Shown: one piece after another, positions 1-10,548 of the stretch
How positions within the stretch are numbered: the stretch's first letter is position 1
Layout: each line of letters opens with the position of its first letter
Assembly: GCA_037126765.1 (NCBI GenBank)
Contig: JBBCBC010000032.1
Coordinates: forward strand, 620,001 to 684,000
Length of the DNA stretch: 64,000 nucleotides
From: Stenogyne calaminthoides
Lineage: Eukaryota; Streptophyta; Magnoliopsida; Lamiales; Lamiaceae
Direction of reading: 5' to 3'
Position numbers and translations under genes: made by a program
Notes under the pieces: generated by a model
Told to the model about the DNA's origin: nothing
Seen by the model: only the letters and a program-made list of their open reading frames with translations
The model's database searches: none

Positions 1-900
1 ACCTGAAACATACATGATCAGTGGATCCCGTATCCAATACCCACGAATGGGTAGCATACTCCGCCAAACAAGTTTCAACAACTAGCGAGTGTGAATTACC
101 TTTCTTTCCATTCCTTTTGGGTTTAGAACAGGCCGACCCCCAATGTCCATTTTCACCGCAGTTGAAGCACTTCCCCTTAGCCGGATTCTTTGCTCCCCAT
201 CCCTCTTCACCTTTCCTTTGTCTTTGGCAACAATCGAGTTAGCTTGGCTTTCGCTTTTGGGCTTCCTCTTCCTCTTGCCTCCCTTTGACCTAGAAGAAAG
301 GGACGGCCCAACCGCCGCTAAGGCTTGACTGCTCAACAGATCAAGCAAAGTGAACTTTTGATTATTCATTTGATAATTCAGCCTGAACTGTTCAAAGCTC
401 TTGGGCAGGGAATGGAGTATGAAATCGATCTGGGTCTCAATGTCATATTCAGCTCCAAGCACCTCGAATTTGTTGAGGTGAGCCATCATCTGGAGAACAT
501 GTTCCCTTACGGGTGTTCCCTCCACCATTTTCATAGAGAGCATGTCCCTCATGGTGATCTGTCGAGCCACACGGTTCTGATGTTGAAACATCGCTTAAAG
601 ATTGACCATGATTTCCGCAGCGGTCTCAACGTTTTGGTGTTGGTGTTGCAACACATCTGACATTGAAGCCAAGATGGTACACTTTGCCATTTCGTTAGAA
701 CGCTCCTAGTTATCATATTCTTTCTTAACCGCTTTGGTTGACTCGTCAGATGGCTTTTCTGGTTTGGGTGTAGTAAGAACCCAGTTATGGCTTTGTGCAG
801 TGAGGACAATAGTGAGTTTTAAATACCAATCAACAAAGTTTTCTCCAATGAGGAGGTTATCTTTCAGTATATTGAACAGTTGATTAAAAGGTTGCGGCAT
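1..900 (-). pseudogene. copia Gag and start of protease, frameshifted
   Basis: Reading leftwards from a Met at 900 (an upstream Met at 945 is less likely), the product starts MPQPFNQLFNILKD and continues through the copia Gag (UBN2-type) core, including EHVLQMMAHLNKFEVLGAE and ILHSLPKSFEQFRLNY (about 350-560). A basic Lys/Arg-rich linker follows, then a CCHC knuckle around 130-175 that is visible only in a neighbouring frame. The last readable residues, about 10-60, are WVLDTGSTDHVCF. This is the copia protease active-site stretch (D-T/S-G) that opens the polyprotein's PR domain. At least two frame changes, near 590-710 and 180-240, break the gene. Gag packages the element RNA into particles. 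This copy cannot make a full Gag. Confidence 0.8.
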
Positions 901-2339
901 GATGAACTGAAATAAACATATATTTTGTATCAATATCCAGATCAACCCAAAATTAAATCACATAATTCGATCACATGATTCATATTAAAATCTCAAAAAA
1001 AATATGAACATGCATCAATCAACATCTCAAAACAGATTTAAATGAGCCTCGTGGGAGGGTAATTATTTAAATCACATTCAAGTAGGTTACAAACAAGAAC
1101 AATTACAAACCTTTAATTAAAAAATTAATAGTCGGCTCCCACTTGACCAATATAAAATTGACAGGGACTTCGGAGAAGTATATAAATGTCAATTTTATAC
1201 CTAAGTAATAACCATGATTAAATACAGAATTATTACTTTGCTTTGATCGAGCCTCGTTGGAGGGTCATCGTCGCCACTAATAATAATTCACAATCATCCT
1301 TTTGGGAATTTATTCATGTGAAAGCTATCTTTTGACCGTCCCGTAGGGGAATTTCTCCAAAAGATTTCACAAATAAATAAATCATGGAGGTCAAAATTAA
1401 TTTGTGTCAAAACAAATTAATTATCATAACATACTTAGTAATTTTTGAATTTGAGATTTTTCGTTGGGCAATTCTCATGCAAACACATTTAAACAAATTA
1501 AATAAAGCACAAGAAAATACAACATCAATAAATCAAGCAAACAGAAAATAAACACATTTGGCACAAATTATCCAACTGTCATGGTTTGATTTTCTTTGGC
1601 TTGATCTTGAAGAAACGCCGTCTTGAATTTCTCCTACTCGTTCGTCTCGTAAAGAACTCCGTCTTCAAACGCCATGCCAAGCAGCTCGCAGCCGAGATGC
1701 ACGCCCGCATCCGGCCGGCCGCTTGGCCGAGCAACGACGCCCATGCGCCTAGGCGTAGCGCGCGTCGCTGCCTGAAGGACTCGGCGGCCTCGGCAGGCGA
1801 CGCCCAGTGCCACGTGTCCACCTCGGCCACCCTTACCCATTCCCGCGCGCATGGTGCAGCGCGTGCTTATGCGCGCGCCCGTGCGTGCCGCCTGGTCGCG
1901 TCTGTACGTGTGTCGGGCCGATCCCGCCTGGCGCCGTGCGCTAGGCCCATCCGACTAGCGACGTCGCATCGCGCACGTGCCTCCCTTGGCACGTTTCGCG
2001 TAACGCACGTTGCCCACGTACAGTTCCAGATCCGTCTTTAATTCGTCTCCGATCAGGTTACAATTTATTTAACGAAAAATAAATACCTTAAATCTAGACT
2101 AGTCTATTACATTGAACAAATCAAATAGCCTAATCTACTCGTGGATTTTCTCACGAGAAAAACAAATTCAAACTAGTCGAATTAAAAACCATTCATTCAT
2201 ACGCATGAAAATAAAACACATTAAATACCATGACAATTGGATACCTGCAAAACAGATCTAGCAATTCTACTATCCAATTTCAATTTAATGTACAACAATT
2301 TAAATAACAATTTAAAAAAAATCAGAGCTCGAAACCAGA
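901..2339 (-). other. long 5' leader of copia element G1
   Basis: About 1.4 kb lie between the primer site and the gag start. Most is AT-rich, but 1665-2035 is strongly GC-rich with many CG dinucleotides. The equivalent GC-rich patch is present in the leader of G2 (about 4550-4910) and has diverged. No conserved reading frame is shared between the two patches, so I treat the open frames here as chance products of GC richness. A block at 1206-1400 recurs after 4046 and shows how the copies are nested. Confidence 0.7.
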
Positions 2340-2351
2340 GCTCTGATACCA
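2340..2351 (-). promoter_or_regulatory. tRNA-Met primer binding site of G1
   Basis: The minus strand reads TGGTATCAGAGC, the standard plant copia primer site complementary to initiator tRNA-Met. It lies two bases from the LTR end at 2354. Reverse transcription would prime here. Confidence 0.9.
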
Positions 2352-2353
2352 GT

Positions 2354-4046
2354 TGTTGGGAAAAACGGGGTGCCCGGATCTATTCGAGGTGATTATTTAA
2401 ATACATATTTAAATTAAACGGTTAATTACTAACATGAATTAATCCTAAATCAATTCAACATAATAATAAACAACACGTGTACACATAATTCACGTAAATC
2501 CTAAACATGCGGAACTAGGAGTTACAAAATTACTAACCTCTTGAAGAATCAAACAGATGAATCAACCCAAGAGCCTTCCCAAATATATCCCCAAAGTCCA
2601 CGAACGCTATTCGGTGGGAAGATTTCAACGAACGATTTTAATGGGAGAGAAATTAAATATTTTGCTACCACCTTTGTGGATTTCTAATATTTCCAACACA
2701 TGGAATTGCACTTGGGAATGAAGAGCTCATCCCCTATAAATAGGGAGGAGGGGGCGAAAATTAGGGCTAGGAAAATAAGGAAGAAAATCTTTTCTTGATC
2801 TCAAAGAAATCTTGAATATATCTCCTATATTATTTTCTCCTTAATTAAATTTTTCATAAAAATCTCTTTCCCCTCTTCTACCCAATATTTTCGAAATCTA
2901 CACTATAGAAGGAGTCAAGATTTGACTTCTTGAATTTATGGGATAATTATGTATTCCTACAATAATTATCTCTTTCCATAAAATATGTACAACAAAATCA
3001 AGACAACATTTTCTTCCTTTAATAGACAAGATTTTCGAAAATTACACTTGGAAATATAGCAAGAATATTTTATTCTCTCTCTCATTAATTGGACTTTATT
3101 TTGGGCTATTTGGGGGGCCTTTAGGAGAATTAAGATTGGACCTCCAATGGACTATGAAGCTATAATATTTTGGGCCAAATATTATTCAAGTCCATTAATA
3201 TTAATTTACTCCACTATAAAATTAATATTGAACTATCCATCTTAACCCATATTACGATTTCACATATAACATGGCTCGGTCATTATTTTCGCGTTTAAGA
3301 TTATCTTAGTCCATTAATTAATTAAGCCAATTGAACAAGCTTTATATTAATTAATATCTTTGTCCTTGGAGTAATGACAGCTCAACATTATTATCCATGC
3401 CGGAAATAAATTTCCACTTGCAAGATTTGGCATGATAAAGGATATGAGCCCACCAAGGGAACAAATCAAGCAAGACGTACTTGCACGCGATTCTCCGTTT
3501 TAAATGTAAGCAATCGTCATGTAATTAATAATATTGCACAAGATATAAGGCATCGAATCACATTGACTCTCTTCCCATCATAAGTCAAAGCAATAGTTAT
3601 TAATTTCACACGATCCTATTTAAGGGACGGAGATTAAGAAACAACGCACCACTGAGGTCTAATTCTTGTATATTCAGTACCGAAGAATTTGTCCTCCTGT
3701 AGGACCTCATTCAGCGCACCTAAATGCACTAGTGTGATCCCTTGGTCAAGACAGACCAATCTGGGTCTCACACTTCAACCGTTCATGATGGTTCGTTCAT
3801 TTCCATCTGGGTTGTGAATTTGTACTTAATTACGAGGGTTGTTAATTTGATCTTCAGTGATCGGGTATCACCAAATTAACTACAACGTAATACGTACTGT
3901 CTTATTGAACGAGTTTGCAATAAACATATATAACATTCATTCATATTTAATGCAACAGTGATTAAATAATTTATTTTAGTAAATAAATATGAAACTTCAG
4001 TTTGGTTATCCAAAGTAAAAGCATACTTTTCAGTATAACCCCAACA
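2354..4046 (-). repeat. 5' LTR of copia element G1 (1693 bp)
   Basis: The LTR is bounded by TGTTGGG on the left and CCCCAACA on the right of the plus strand and sits next to the primer site. It aligns along its length with the split LTR at 5229-6948 plus 11828-11961. Shared blocks include the CCTATAAATAGG region near 2737 (counterpart near 5632), the TTAGGAGAATTAAGAT block (3122 and 6161) and the right-end GTAAAAGCATA block. It should carry the element's promoter and polyadenylation signals. The minus-strand TATA-like string near 2737 is a candidate, not proven. Confidence 0.85.
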
Positions 4047-5214
4047 ATAACCATGATTAAATACATAACTATTACTTCACTTTGAACGAGCCTCGTTGGG
4101 AGGGTCATTGTCACCACTAATAATAATTCACAATCATCATATTGGGAATTTATTCATGTGAAAACCATCTTTTGGCCGTTCGGTTGGGGAAATTTCTCCA
4201 AAAGAATTCACAAATAAATAAATCATGGAGGTCAATATTGACGTAATTTTATTATCCGGAATAAAATTTGTCAATTAAAACATACTTAGTAATTTTCGAA
4301 AGTGAGATTTTCTTTAGACAATTTTAAATCATGCAAACACATTTAACAAATAAAATAACACGAATTTAAAACAAGCATCAAGATAAAATAAATCAAGTTG
4401 GGCACATATATCCAACTGTCATGGTTTAAATTCCATATTTGATCTTGAGGAATCGTCTCTTCTTTTGCCTTCATCGTTCGTCTAGAAAAGCTCCCGCTAA
4501 ATCCGCAACAATTCTTTAACGAGTGTCCTCCGTCTTGGGTTAGGACGACGTCCGGAAAATGAGTAGCTCACGAGTGTCCTACGCCAAGCTCCTCGGTGTC
4601 TATATCAAGACGCCTCGGTCCGCTCAAACCATCGCCCGTCGCCCGCTGCCTTGTATGGGCATCGCCTGAATTCTTCCACGTCCGAGGTCCCACCCTGCCG
4701 CCCACCTCGCCCAAAGAAGGCGCGGCGCCATACGCGTTCTCGCCCAGTAGCCCGTCCGTCGGTAGCGCCTAAGCGCTGACATGGCATCCTCCGTCTGTCT
4801 GCGATCGCCGGGTGGTGCGCGAGGTCGCTAGCGTTTTCGCTTTAGCCAGCGATGGTTCGCCTTTTGGCTCGCGTCTCCGGGCACTCGGACGTCCGTCTTT
4901 AATTCTCCGTCTCCGTCTTCATTCACGATCCGGTTATAATTTATTACAAAATAAATAAACCTAGATCTAGACTAGTCTATTACATTGAACAAACCAAACA
5001 AATACTAATCTACTCGTGGATTTTCTCACGAGGCAAAACGAATCCGAACAAATTGAATTAAAAACCAATAATTTATTTGCATGTAAATAAGCACATTAAA
5101 ATACCATGACAATTGGATACCTGCAAAATAGATCTAACAGTTCTACTATCCAATTTCAAATTTTAATGAACAACAATTTAAATTACAGTTTAAAAGATCA
5201 GAGCCCGAACCAGG
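4047..5214 (-). other. leader remnant of copia element G2
   Basis: This stretch matches 1206-2339 of G1 in the same order, including the GC-rich patch (about 4550-4910) and the AT-rich stretch before the primer site. The match stops abruptly at the G1 LTR end, as expected if G1 inserted here. I see no coding sequence. Confidence 0.75.
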
Positions 5215-5226
5215 GCTCTAATACCA
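5215..5226 (-). promoter_or_regulatory. tRNA-Met primer binding site of G2 (one mismatch)
   Basis: The minus strand reads TGGTATTAGAGC, one C-to-T change from the G1 site. It lies two bases from the LTR start at 5229. Confidence 0.8.
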
Positions 5227-5228
5227 GT

Positions 5229-6948
5229 TGTTGGGATAACAATTGCCAGGATCTATCGGGATGACCTCATAAACACAAATTTAAATTAACAATTATTACT
5301 AGCATGAATTTACCTAAGTGAATTCAAATAATAATTACGCCAACAACGACATACAATTAAAAATCATGTAAAAGGTCCTAGCATGCAGAATTTTTAGGAG
5401 TTTATGTAAACGTACCCGTTGGAGAGACAGTCTGAGATGGACATGATCAAGTATCTGGCTACCAACCAAAAGTCCTTCTCAAGTATTCCCAAGTCCTCGC
5501 TCAATAACCCGGTGGGAGGTTCTCCGATGAACGATTTATAAAAAAAGGAAAAAATAAAATTGTTGCACCACCTTTATGGATTTCTAATATTTTCAGCACA
5601 TGAAATTGCACTGGGGATGAAAAATTCATCCCTATTTATAAGAAGGGGGGTGGTCAAAAATTTGGAGTCCAATTAGGGTTAGGAAAGATCTTTTCTTGAT
5701 CTCCAAGAAATCTTGAATATATCCCATATATTCTTCTTTCCATGTGTATTTTTCCACAAAAATCTCACACCCTTATTTACTCCTACTTTTCAAAAATTTT
5801 AAGAAGATTTGCAAGATTGAATCTTTCTTGAATTTATGAGATATTCTTGTATTCCAAGAATACATATCTTTTTCCATAAAATATTTCCAAGAAAATCAAG
5901 AAAATCTTTCTTCCCTTTCTTATTCAAAATTTTCGAAAATCTCCTATTAAAGAAACTAAGTGGGAGATTTCTTGAATTTATGAGATAATCTTGTATTCCA
6001 AGAATACTTATATCCTTTCCATAAAATCTTTTCAAGAAAATTTCTTCTCCCTATTTTCTTTAATATTTTCGAAAAAAACTAAATATTAGGCAACAATCAT
6101 TTATTTTATTTTAAGCACCTTTTATTTATTGGACTGTAATTGGGCTACTTGAGGGGCCTTTAGGAGAATTAAGATGGACCTTCCAATGGACTTTTGAATT
6201 CCAATATTGAGCCACAATATAATTCAGCCCATTAATATTAATTAATACCACTATATAATTAATATTGCACTATCCAATCTTAACCCATATTACGGTAATA
6301 TGGCTTCCGGTCATTTTTTCCAGTGTTTAAGATTATTTAGTCAATTAATTAATTAAGCCACTGAAAATTTTTATATTAGTTAATATCTTTATCCTTGGAG
6401 TAAGGACAACTCAACTTTATTATCCATACCGGAAAATTAATTCCACTTGCAAGATTTGGTATGATAAAGGTTCCGAGCCCACCAAGAGGACCAATCACGT
6501 AAGACTTTGCAAGCACACAATTCTCTGTATTAATCTTAGCAACCGTCGTACAATTAATATTATTGCCCAAGATATAGGGTATTGAAGTCTCAATGATTCT
6601 CTTCCCATTTATAAGTCAAAGCAATAATTACTAATCGCACACGGTCCTTATTAAGTGACAGAGATTAAGAAATCAACAACCACTGAGGTCTAACTCTTCA
6701 TCCCATAAGTCAGTGCGAATGAGTTTATCCTCTCTGCAGGTCCACTTTAGCACATCGAATGCACTAGTGTAATCTCTTGGTCAAGACAAGTCAATCTGAG
6801 ACCTACACATCAACTTCTACCAATAGACTGTTCGGGTCTATCTAAGTTGTGAAACACGCACTAGTTTACAAGGGTCTGTTAACGTGATCTTCTGTGATCT
6901 GGTATCACCACGTTAACTTCAATGTAACATGTGCTATTATATGAACGG
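5229..6948 (-). repeat. G2 LTR, left part (continues at 11828)
   Basis: It starts TGTTGGGATAAC and aligns with the G1 LTR until ATGAACGG at 6941-6948, where element N begins. The homology resumes at 11828 after N. The interrupting junctions carry AACGG on both sides, so the two parts are one LTR of about 1850 bases. Confidence 0.85.
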
Positions 6949-7157
6949 TGTTGGGAAATGAATTTAATAAAGAGGATTTTGATTAGATCCCAAAACCCCT
7001 GAGTATGACATGTTCAGGATAATCTTGATAGATGAGTCAGGATTCAGTTTTAGAGTGTTCAGGATATTATCTCGCACTGTATAGTCGGCAGATATGTAAT
7101 GTTAGTTTTTCAAGACTCAAGAAGAAACCGAGATATCAAGACTCAGTAGGATACTGA

Positions 7158-7325
7158 GAACTGAAGGAAGACTCAGAGAAACCTGAAGACTCAGAGAACC
7201 TGAAGACTCAGAGAAACTGAAGACTCAGAGAACCTGAAGACTCAGAGAACCTGAAGACTCAGAGAAATACTGAAGGCACAGTAATTACTGAAGACTCAGT
7301 AATGTACTGAATGCTCAGTATATCC
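7158..7325 (+). repeat. minisatellite in the LTR of element N
   Basis: Imperfect units of about 17-18 bases built on GACTCAGAGAACCTGAA repeat roughly six times, then decay into ACTGAAGACTCAGTAAT variants. The 3' LTR has the same array at about 10740-10925 with altered CTGAA steps. Confidence 0.8.
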
Positions 7326-7486
7326 TGAATGTTCCGAGGCACTGAAGCTGAGGAATATAGCCGTTGGAATCCAGCTGACGTGGACCAACGAGAGGAAGAC
7401 AACCAGCCTGAAAAAGCTGCAGAACTTACAAAGAATAGTATGGATTTGAATGTGATTCTCTCCAACGGTAACATTCAAATCCACAC

Positions 7487-7494
7487 TATAAATA
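7487..7494 (+). promoter_or_regulatory. candidate LTR TATA box of element N
   Basis: CACTATAAATACAAG lies in the middle of the LTR, and the matching site recurs in the 3' LTR near 11087. The same block (ATCCACACTATAAATACA) occurs on the minus strand of solo LTR E. It would be the retroelement Pol II promoter. Confidence 0.6.
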
Positions 7495-8229
7495 CAAGTT
7501 CTTCCTTCATTATCGGAGGTGGATGCGTGAAGATTATGCACAAAATGCTACAAAGCCAAAGAGCGTTATAGTCAAAGCATTCCCACCCTAGAACACAAAT
7601 CTATAGATATACAAATATATTCAAAGAGTGTTCTAGAACCCAACCTAAGCAACCCACGATGTATCATAAGCTTAGAGAGATTTTCCCAACCTTAGCATTG
7701 AGGCTAAACCATTGTAAGGGAAAATCTCACCATAGTTGGAGACAACACCAAACCCAAACCCAGTGGTGAAGTGAGGTAGTTGTTAGGCAAACCCGAGTGA
7801 GGGTGATAAGTCCCGAAGGAGTGTGAACTCGTTAAACATCTAAGAGTTTGAGTTAGTAAACTACATAGGTAGTCAGAAAGCTCAGGGTCGGGTTGAGTAA
7901 GTAAACTACGTGGAGTAGTCAGAAAGCTCAGGGCCGAGTTGAGTAAGTAAACTGCACGAGGTAGTCGTAAAAGCTCGAAGTTGATAAGGAATTTCCCTAG
8001 AGAGGAGAGTGGATGTGGGGATGGTTGTCCGAACCACTATATATTGCTGTGTTGTTTACTGCTTTATGTTTATACTTGTCATATGCATCTAGTTATAAGC
8101 AAAACACAACACATGAGCTCAAGAGTGAAAAAATTGGAAACACTCTGCCCACACCCCTGTTTTATATGCACCAAAATAAAACGTTTTGCTTCCGCACGCG
8201 CAAAATGGGTTTTCAAAAACCGGGACAAA

Positions 8230-8431
8230 CAAGTGGTATCAGAGCAGGTACTCAACAGATCACTATTTTCAAAGTGATCACCTGAGTTGATCTATTTTAA
8301 AACCTGTCTCTGATCTGATACCAACAAGTGGTATCAGAGCAGGTGCTCAAAAGATTATTTTTTTAGAGTAATCGCCTGAGCAGATCTATTTTTTAAACCT
8401 GTCTCTGATCTGATACCAACAAGTGGTATCA
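8230..8431 (+). repeat. tandemly repeated primer-site module of element N
   Basis: Two 95-base units (8230-8324 and 8325-8419) plus the start of a third (8420-8431) follow the LTR. Each full unit begins CAAGTGGTATCAGAGCAGGT and ends with CTGATCTGATACCAA. Every unit therefore starts with a tRNA-Met primer site and ends with an imperfect inverted copy, able to fold as a hairpin. Primer sites are at 8234-8245, 8329-8340 and a truncated one at 8424-8431. Only the first is next to the LTR and in the functional position. Confidence 0.85.
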
Positions 8432-10535
8432 AGGAAACAGAAAGTTTTACACAACAATGGAATAATAGAACTTTTCATTGATAAAAACCCAAGGGTCAGG
8501 TTACATTACAAGTTACAAATGCAAGAGAACCCGGAGGTCAATACATAACTCTAAACCCTAAACCTTTAAGCCATAACCCTAAACCTTCATCCAAACCCAA
8601 ACCCGATCTACAGGGTAGTGATTAAGAGGAGGAAAAGAGAGATTTTAAGATCTCATGCTCTCATTTTCCCCACTTAACAGAGGTGAGGAGGCTTGAAAGG
8701 TAATCCTATGCCGCAGAAACCGATGGACTCTCCAATGGAGTGAGAGCGGCCTTGATAGGATTTTTTTTAAGGGAGCCCTAAGAAAGAGTCGATTGGGCTC
8801 TCCAATTTGTTAAATGGTGAGTTGATATAGGAAGATCATTTGTTGTCCGATCAAGATCGTATATCAAACTCACGTTCATTTTCGATCGAAGTCTGTTGAT
8901 CTTTGGTTACGTCATAACAATAGACACACAAGGTGCATACGGTTAGGAGAAGTGTCTTTCGGTTGCAACAAAGAAAGCCCGGCCGCCCGTGGTGGTAGAG
9001 AAGCTTTTGCGGCAATCGTATGTGGAATCATTGATGACGCATTTAAAACAAAGAATAAGGGATGAAAGGGTTGATTTGAGAAGATGAAATCATGGAAAAA
9101 GGGGTAAAAGTGTTTGCCGGAAGTCTCACCGGAAACAAGGGTTCACCAAGATACATGATTCTTCAAAGAAGATAAGTATGGTGAATGAGTTATGTTGTGT
9201 AAAATATTGGTCCAATTTATAGAGGCTAAGGGTGCGCAGATGCAAATTTGAGTTCTCAAAGCCTTTTTAGAAAAATTTGCATCACAAGGACAGCGTGTAG
9301 AAATCACGCGATCGATAATTGGATAAAGTTATGGCGGATTGACATATCGAGAGTGTCAGACGATATTTTCGCATGTCAAATCGCACCAACTTAGGGAATA
9401 GAGGCTACTACTCTAGACTAAGTTTTGGCAGTAACACTTTCCAAGAATTGACTAAATCTGAGGAGAATCAGATTAGGTCAACAAAAAAAAAAAATCTGAT
9501 TACATACAAAGCTGATCAAATGAAGAAAATCAGCTGAGCTTGAAAACTTCACCAAATCAGATATATCGGTCTATATAAGTTGAAAGGGGAACTTCAACTT
9601 GAGGGGGAACTCACAGAATCAAAAGTAGATGATCAAGATCAAGACATGGTCGCAGATTTAGACCGATCGAGATCAAATAAGTTAGATGAGTTCAAATGAT
9701 GAATTTGTCAAAAAACCGAAGTGAAGAAGAGCTAAAAGCCAAAGAAATCGGGAAGAGAAGGTTGCAAATCGGAAGATGAGCAAAAGAGATCGATCAAGAT
9801 CGGGACGTGATCGAGATCGAGATATGATAATGAGCGGATGAAGATCGACGAGATCGACGTGATCAAGATCGATATGATAAACCCGATATGCTAACGATAT
9901 AATGACCTGATGCTATGTTGATCTAAAGATGTGTTGATCTGATTAGTCGAGCTAATCAGATCAGGCAAGGAAGAAATCAGATAGCTTGGGTAAAGTAAAC
10001 TGAGACTCAGTATAGGTCAAAAGACCTGAGGATCAAGATGTCTGAAGTTAGAAGAAACTGAACTCAGTCAGCATGAGTATCAAGATATCCGATCGCATAA
10101 GGTCCATTGAAGAAGAATGAGGAGCCGAAATAAGATGTAAGATCAAGACCAAGATCAAGACTTGTAATTCTTTATGTTTTTGTCTTTATTTCTTTGATAA
10201 GTTCATTGTAATCTGTAACTGATAACATACAATCAATGAAACTTTTGTCTTTATGCTCAAAGATAATACCTCATTATCTTTTTTACATGTCTTTTATTTT
10301 GATATGCCTGATTGAAGGTCTCTGATCTGATTGTATGCTCATATAAAGGGAAACTATATGATCTTTATGGGAGAAATTGCTTAAGTATTTAGTAATGATC
10401 TATTTAGGAAAGATTCATTCTTCAAGAAATCATTGAATGATTTAAATTGATTAGAGATTTACCATTCTTGTAATAGGAAAAATCAAACCCGAGTATAGGT
10501 TATATGTTTGTAACAAGATAGGTTTTGGCATCATC
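8432..10535. other. interior of element N: no element genes; possible captured antisense sequence
   Basis: No gag-pol motif is visible on either strand. From about 8440 to 9240 the minus strand looks like part of a plant transcription unit: a TATA-like TATAAATTGG near 9219, then CT-rich sequence, then a 3'-UTR-like end (ATCAATGAAAAG near 8475). It has no long reading frame. From about 9590 to 10300 the plus strand resembles the region before the 3' LTR of copia elements (GGGGGAACTC motif, poly-T and TTTGTCTTTATG stretch). Parts of 9640-9900 are rich in GATCGA and share the CAG/CTG loss seen in the right LTR. Confidence 0.5.
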
Positions 10536-10547
10536 AAAAAAGGGAAA
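10536..10547 (+). promoter_or_regulatory. polypurine tract of element N
   Basis: AAAAAAGGGAAA lies directly before the 3' LTR start at 10549, the normal site for plus-strand DNA priming. Confidence 0.85.
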
Positions 10548-10548
10548 T

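Larger units (their letters stand above)
1..4046 (-). mobile_element. Ty1/copia element G1, 5' part (5' LTR, leader, gag, start of protease)
   Basis: This minus-strand element reads leftwards: LTR at 2354-4046, primer site at 2340-2351, long leader, then gag and the first residues of protease running off the left edge. Its LTR abuts sequence matching its own leader (4047 onward resembles 1206 onward), so G1 lies within the leader of a second copy of the same family (G2). The left end and its target duplication are outside the window. Gag is frameshifted, so this copy is not autonomous. Family assignment to Ty1/copia rests on the Gag type, the tRNA-Met primer site and the protease motif. The lineage within copia is not resolved. 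Confidence 0.85.
6949..8231 (+). repeat. 5' LTR of element N (1283 bp)
   Basis: It runs from TGTTGGGAAATG to GACAAACA and is followed by AG and the primer site. It contains a short minisatellite (about 7158-7325), a TATA box at 7487-7494 and a GTGAACTCG / AGTAGTC block repeated two or three times around 7860-7980. The open frames inside are incidental. Confidence 0.9.

Noticed and set aside
1586..2041. Open frames in the GC-rich leader of G1
   Set aside because: Frames of similar length occur on both strands from GC richness, and the matching patch in G2 does not keep them.
2338..2352. tRNA gene fragments suggested by TGGTATCAGAGC
   Set aside because: The strings are primer sites complementary to tRNA-Met next to LTRs, with no cloverleaf around them.
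8230..8431. CRISPR-like repeat array
   Set aside because: Units are contiguous 95-base tandem copies with no spacers, and the repeat core is a tRNA-Met primer site.
8540..8590. CCCTAAA-like strings resembling plant telomere repeat
   Set aside because: Only two or three imperfect copies inside element N, with AAACC spacers. Too short and irregular for telomeric DNA.
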